NCBI GenBank assembly: GCA_022496185.1
Contig: WTXG01000449.1
Coordinates: forward strand, 1-21,846
Direction: 5' to 3'
Length of the DNA: 21,846 nt
Source of the DNA: Multifurca ochricompacta
Taxonomy: Eukaryota; Basidiomycota; Agaricomycetes; Russulales; Russulaceae
Every line of letters starts with the position of its first letter. Position 1 is the stretch's first letter. Position numbers and translations under genes: made by a program. Positions 17,875 to 21,846 of the stretch are shown piece after piece. The notes under the pieces are model-generated. The model made no database searches, had not been told where the DNA came from, and saw only the letters and a program-made list of their open reading frames with translations.

Positions 17875-18591
17875 CAGTGGGTCAAAAAACTGTCCCAATG
17901 TTTGCACCATTTCTAGTATTCACTCTATAGCACCTCAGCATTTAGGAATCTGGTTATGGTGTGGCTGTATGTCTGAAAGCCCTGCTTCCTGGCTACCATG
18001 CCCAATTTGGATCAAATAAATTGGCCATGATATAAGCATTTTATGATCAAATCAAATCAATCAATCATTGGGACAGTTTTTGACCCACATTTTAAATCCA
18101 CTATCTGCCCAATTACTCCTTTTTTTCACCCCTTTTTGCCTTGGTAACTCCTTGAATACTTTTAGTCATCCTTTCTATAACCTTTTGCCATCATTCTGGT
18201 GCATTTTTATTCCACTCCTCCACCACCCTCTCCCACAACTCAGGTACCCCCTTGACTGGTTAAGATCCTTCTTTAGATCCACCCAGAGGTGTCCAATGGG
18301 GCTAATATTTCAAGGGATTGGGCTATCCATACCAGGCTTCAATATTCCTGTCTTAAAACTGCTGGCTTGCCTTCTTGGAATTGTGTTTTGGGTCATTGTC
18401 CTGCTGAAACATGGTTTCACCCTCCACCATTTCTTACTTTTCAAACCTTTCCACCACTCTGCCATCCAAAATATCACAGTACTGGCATGGATTCATGGTC
18501 CCCTAAACCCCTGTAAGCATTCCTAGTCCATTCCACCCCATACAAGACCAATACCATAAGTTCTTCCTCCTCCATGCTTGACTGTCAGGGT
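17875..18591 (-). mobile_element. Tc1/mariner relic, truncated
   Basis: Starts CAGTGGGTCAAAAAACTGTC directly after TA (17873-17874), the target dinucleotide of the Tc1/mariner superfamily, and has a typical CAGTGGG terminus. A decayed transposase lies on the minus strand. The other end is missing, because the element stops at an LTR start at 18592. An inverted copy of the terminal sequence occurs internally at 18066-18088. Confidence 0.82.
18066..18591 (-). pseudogene. Tc1/mariner transposase C-terminal half (decayed)
   Basis: Cut-and-paste transposase remnant, read on the minus strand. After a VKHGGG-like motif at the truncated end come MFQQDNDPKHNSKKASQQF, with the second catalytic Asp codon at 18398-18400; then NISPIGHLWVDLKKDL, the NPxEHLW block in which the third catalytic Glu is replaced by Gly (plus-strand 18292-18294); then VEEWNKNAPE and a basic tail. 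Stops and frameshifts occur throughout. The N-terminal DNA-binding domain and the first catalytic Asp are absent. Family call rests on these motifs; clearly inactive. Confidence 0.8.
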
Positions 18592-18757
18592 TGTTACGAA
18601 CCCTGCTGCATTGTCTTGTTCTTTTTCTTCCCTTCACGTGACATGCCATTTGCTCTTGTTTGTCCCTTGTTGATCATGTTATGACTCCCTTTGTACATCT
18701 TTGTCCCTTATCTCCAACCCGGGCTGTGCTTATCTCTGACTCATACCTTACACAAGA
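18592..18757 (+). repeat. 5' head of an LTR (TGTTACGAACCC type), truncated
   Basis: Starts TGTTACGAACCCTGCTGC, resembling A's LTR head but soon diverging. The start sits inside the Tc1 relic (left flank AGGGT). It is cut at 18758 by the start of another LTR. Confidence 0.65.
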
Positions 18758-18821
18758 TGTTACAACCCTACTCTTTTCCTGACCCTTACACTGCACCTCC
18801 CCCTTGTACCACACTTGACTG
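18758..18821 (+). repeat. 5' head of another LTR (64 bp), truncated by D
   Basis: Starts TGTTACAACCCTACTC and continues for 64 bp until the D LTR. The left flank is CAAGA. Its remainder would lie right of D, outside the window. Confidence 0.5.
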
Positions 18822-19396
18822 TGTCATGAACTGACACCCTAGAAAACCTCCTGACCCCCCAGAAATCCCCAGACACTCCCAGAGACCTTGTAGAACCCTC
18901 AGAGACGAAGATAACCCTAGATTAAGACCAGAGAAAGGCTGGTCTGGACCAGGGCCGGACTCCTGCCAAATTGGAGACCTGTGGGAAGAGTACTAACAGA
19001 ACCCCACAATGCCTAAACAGCAGTCCACAAACTGTGGACTGTGGACTGCGGATTTCTAAGCCCAAAAGTGGGGCTATTCTCATTGATGGATCAGTAGGGA
19101 GTTAAAGTGAAGTTAACCTCCCCTAAAGTGGTGCACAGACCAAAGTCCCAGTTGTAATTATGTATATAAACCCTTTAGGAATAGAATGGACAGCTCCAGA
19201 CTGTCCACTTGTGATCCGGTTCCTGATTACCTAGGAGATTAGCCCCACCTTGTGGAAGGCTTCTCATCCCTTGCCCTTGAGCTGTTTGCTTTGTCTCTCT
19301 TGCACTTTCACCCTCACTCTCACCTTTTGCCCACTTCCAAATCCCTTTCCCTCGCATACAACCCACTGTCCAGGCAGTCGACAGTGAGTTGTAACA
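18822..19396 (+). repeat. Element D 5' LTR (575 bp)
   Basis: Begins TGTCATGAACTGACAC and ends GAGTTGTAACA. It matches the solo LTR at 12516-13098 along its length. The flanks differ (GACTG left, TTTGG right) and the right flank is a self-primer site, so this is a 5' LTR of an element continuing to the right, not a solo LTR. Confidence 0.88.
19163..19207 (+). promoter_or_regulatory. Element D TATA box and predicted RNA 5' end
   Basis: TATATAAA at 19163-19170, then AGACTGTCCA at 19198-19207, 35 bp from the first T of the box. The second motif is complementary to the site next to the LTR at 19399-19408. Confidence 0.72.
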
Positions 19397-19398
19397 TT

Positions 19399-19408
19399 TG
19401 GACAGTCT
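19399..19408 (+). promoter_or_regulatory. Element D primer-binding site (self-primed type)
   Basis: TGGACAGTCT lies 2 nt after the LTR end, the same spacing as in B. It pairs over 10 nt with 19198-19207 in the LTR. Confidence 0.7.
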
Positions 19409-19431
19409 TTTTCACAGCAGACAGTGACTGA

Positions 19432-20502
19432 CAAAGTGCCCTAGTGTCTCAAAACAGCTCCCCTGTGTCCTACACCTCGGATCAAGCAGCCTCCCCCCAT
19501 TACAAGCTTACCCCCCCCCACGAAATCCTCAACTTCGCTGCCTTAGTAGAGGCAGCTGCCACAGCATCCCCTGCCCCCCCTTCATCAGTCTTGCCTCCTC
19601 TGGAACTCCCAGAACTTCATCCTTTCCCTGTGCCCTCCCCCACCCTCCAATTGCCCCCTCTTGTTCCTCCAGGCCTCTTAAATGCGTCCAATACCTTTGG
19701 CACCCCCCCCCCTCATTATATTCGTCTTCCAACCCCTGCTCCACCCCCTCCCACTGCAGCAAATGCCCTCTCTCCTCACCACCCTGGCCTTGTCCATCGG
19801 ACACCTCCTCCTTCTCTCGTCAATCGCCCCCTTTGCATTGACCATCCAACCAATCCTCACCAGTTTCTTATATACTACTCGCTTGACAGTCAGCAAGAGT
19901 CTTGGGTGCCTGCTCAGTTCTCCAGAGAACCTAGCTTCTTTGACCAATTCCCCTGCTTTGTGGACGTGCTCGCTGATCTCCCCCATTATCTCCCTGGTGT
20001 GGTCATTCCTCTCCGCTTTCCTCACTTTCACAATGTTCCTATTCGTCCTCGCATTGATCGATTTCTTCGTTCCCCTCATTACCCCCCCTCCCACTTTGTA
20101 AACCTCAATCTTTGTGCCAAAGTAGGTTATTTGGCCCCCAACCCTCGCACTTTCCAAAGGGGCCTGCTGGTCTATTCCTGGAACGCTTCCCTTGCCCGCT
20201 TGAATCGCACCCTCTCCCCAGAACTGCAAGATGTCTTTAGTGGGGCTAGAGCATTACTCCAAGGCTTTGATCTCCTGGACGGATGATTTATCAGCCTCTT
20301 CGGCACCTTAAATTTTACTGATCTAGGTGTTATAGTAGAAGACAGATATTTTACTGTTTGAGACGCACTTAGAACCCACCCAGAGCTCATCCCCCTCACC
20401 CAAGCAGTACGATTACCTACCAACCCTGTCCCCCTTCTCCCCATTCAGCCTGCAGACGGGTACACCTGCTTTGAAGACATAGATTTCAATAGTAACCTCT
20501 AA
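19432..20502 (+). pseudogene. Element D ORF1, proline-rich, unidentified (gag position)
   Basis: Open from 19432 after a TGA, ending at TAA 20500-20502, with two internal TGA codons (20284-20286 and 20359-20361). It occupies the place of gag, 23 nt after the primer site. The first ~130 residues are Pro/Ala/Leu-rich and look disordered. The remainder looks folded and rich in Phe, His, Pro and Tyr (HQFLIYYSLDSQQESWVPAQ, PHYLPGVVIPLRFPHFHNV, ARLNRTLSPELQDVFSGARA). I see no CCHC knuckle, protease motif or retrotrans_gag signature. No ATG codon is in frame anywhere; a GTG at 19444 is the only obvious near-cognate start. Product unknown; Gag role is inferred from position only. Confidence 0.6.
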
Positions 20503-20528
20503 CAAGTACATTGTGCACCAAACTGTAG

Positions 20529-21846
20529 AGGCCTCTAGTAAATAAACAGAATCCTTGGTCCAGAAAAATAGTGTCCTTCCCTGCAGAAAGAGAAGAACAT
20601 CTCCAACGTGTCCAAAGACAGTTCAACCACCTCTTCCAACTCCACAGAGAAGCACAACTCGCCCTCCTCTACCCAGAACCACTTATTAGCACCCTCCACG
20701 ACAACAGACAAGCAGAAGGTTGGTGTGACATAGATACCATCTACCTTCCTCTTCGAATTCTCCTTCCCTTTGGACAAGTCCTCTCCCAAACCCAGTATAA
20801 CCAGTTCCTGTCCGGACCCTGTCAGGCCATTCCTCGAGACTCCCAGCACCAACTCCTCTATTGGCACCTTGCTCAACTCACCCATTCCACAGGAGACCCC
20901 CTTGAAACACTCTTAGTCTGTGTCAACAACGAATACCTCTGGAAAGAACACATTCCCCCTCGTACCCCAGAACTCAAAACACTCTTGCTCAGAGGAGAAC
21001 ACCTCTACTACCTCTCCACCTTTCGTCTAGACCATACCAGAATCAACCTTACCTTTGACGAGATCCGCCTTCACTCTGCTCCCTCCCCTTCTGGCTGGTG
21101 CCTTGTAGAAACAGAAGGAATACAAATTGAATACCTGTGGACTGCTGATTACTGGGAGACCACCTCACACAACCACTGCCCCTTCCTTGTTAACCCCCCC
21201 ATCTTCACAGACCCCCCCTATCTCCCCACCTATGCTGAACTTTCCCCAGAACCAGAAGAGCTTGCTTCCCTACCCTTTCCCTTGCAGCAGTCACCCAAGA
21301 AGAAGAATGCCTCACCCAGACCCAGACAGTCTTAATTGGTAACACTACCACTTGGTCTGATCTCGAGACCCCCACAGAAAACACCTCTGACTTCGAAGAA
21401 AGTTCCCCTGTATCCAGACAACGCTGCCTCTGTGATATTGACCTCTGTACCTGTAACTTTGTCCAGATACTCCCCCTACCCCCCAGGCATAGTATTGTGG
21501 AGGCCTTCAGCCTTTGATACATACTTACCTTCGCATTACTCGATCTAAGTAGGGAAAAAGAAATAAAAGACTCCTTTGCATTGTGGCTAGTATTACTGAC
21601 TGGGCTATCAACCTGGCGTCCCAACACAGAAGAAGTCAGTCCAACTCCCCCCAAGACAGAAGAAGAAATCCTAGAAGATGTAGTAGCAACGACACACCTG
21701 CCACACCTGCCCCCCATCGCACCTCCAGAAGACAAAGAGCACAAACCCACCCCAGCCCTAGTGCACCACTGCCAGAGCGACCAATTCCCCCTGTCCAGAA
21801 CCCTTCCTTGCTCATCTAAACTACTCCCCATCCCACCAACATCCAC
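20529..21846 (+). pseudogene. Element D ORF2, unidentified, partial
   Basis: Open in one frame from 20529 to TAA 21333-21335. The coding sequence then appears to continue in the -1 frame from about 21290 to the window end with a TGA at 21515-21517. First part: REEHLQRVQRQFNHLFQLHR, DTIYLPLRILLPFGQV, QLLYWHLAQLTHSTGD, GEHLYYLSTFRLDHTR, which look like a folded, mainly helical protein. Second part: acidic, with a paired CxC motif (CLCDIDLCTC), one hydrophobic stretch (FALWLVLLTGLSTW) that could cross a membrane, and a Pro/Glu-rich tail (EEVSPTPPKTEEEILEDVV). No methionine codon in either frame; GTG at 20571 is not convincing as a start. No RT, integrase or protease motif. Function unknown. Confidence 0.5.

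Noticed and set aside
18068..18526. 152-codon plus-strand ORF
   Set aside because: It is the antisense of the Tc1 transposase remnant, whose motifs read on the minus strand.
18822..19396. Second solo LTR of family D
   Set aside because: No target duplication is present, and a self-primer site plus long ORFs follow directly, so it is better read as the 5' LTR of an element leaving the window.
19678..20229. 183-codon minus-strand ORF opposite D ORF1 (and similar ones at 20535-20885 and 21205-21846)
   Set aside because: The plus-strand frames are longer, agree with the orientation of D's promoter and primer site, and look more protein-like. The minus frames are their complements.
8653..21517. 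TGA read as an amino acid (recoding) in B and D
   Set aside because: The aligned codon in the sister copy is CGA or CGG where comparable, and TGA is also used as the normal gag stop, so mutation explains it better.
1..21846. tRNA, rRNA, and bacterial-type operon signals
   Set aside because: No clover-leaf or rRNA sequence was recognised, and the window is eukaryotic transposon sequence throughout.

Overview
This window is a graveyard of nested transposable elements from a filamentous fungus, most likely a repeat-rich basidiomycete. The evidence is Ty3/gypsy polyproteins with a C-terminal chromodomain (chromoviruses), AT-TATA LTR promoters, a Tc1/mariner relic, and no bacterial features. I see no intact host gene. 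Four sources of LTR sequence with internal coding parts are visible (called A, B, C and D here), plus several solo or broken LTRs.

Layout. (1) 1-5832: the 3' part of element A, a decayed chromovirus with gag tail, pol (protease, RT, RNase H, integrase, chromodomain) broken by many frameshifts, an extra zinc-finger ORF (ORF3), polypurine tract and 3' LTR. (2) 5833-6803: a piece of gag from a different element, C, which A has entered. (3) 6814-14892: element B, a complete relative of A (8.08 kb, two 584-bp LTRs) with gag, pol and ORF3. A 583-bp solo LTR of family D sits inside its ORF3, bounded by a perfect 5-bp target duplication. (4) 14893-16978: an unidentified ORF, then about four copies of a 160-173-bp tandem repeat interrupted by a 1,100-bp solo LTR (E) with a 5-bp duplication. 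(5) 16979-18821: nested fragments. A minus-strand LTR is split by a plus-strand solo LTR, followed by a Tc1/mariner relic inserted at TA, then two truncated LTR heads. (6) 18822-21846: the 5' LTR, primer site and two unrecognised ORFs of element D, which runs off the right edge.

How the parts fit. Both B and D have a short sequence 2 nt after the 5' LTR that is complementary to the predicted 5' end of their own RNA (11 nt in B, 10 nt in D). This is the arrangement of Tf1-type self-primed reverse transcription. B gag and pol are joined at a canonical A_AAA_AAG -1 slippery heptamer 6 nt before the gag stop. ORF3 is shared by A and B at mostly synonymous divergence and carries four Cys/His zinc motifs after a helical region; it is a real third gene of this lineage. 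Premature stops in B, C and D are all TGA, several directly opposite CGA in the sister copy. Nine of the ten differences between the two B LTRs lie at CpG, so C-to-T decay at CpG dominates here.

Limits: all comparisons were made by eye, without database searches. D's proteins are unidentified, and names are given by domain only.
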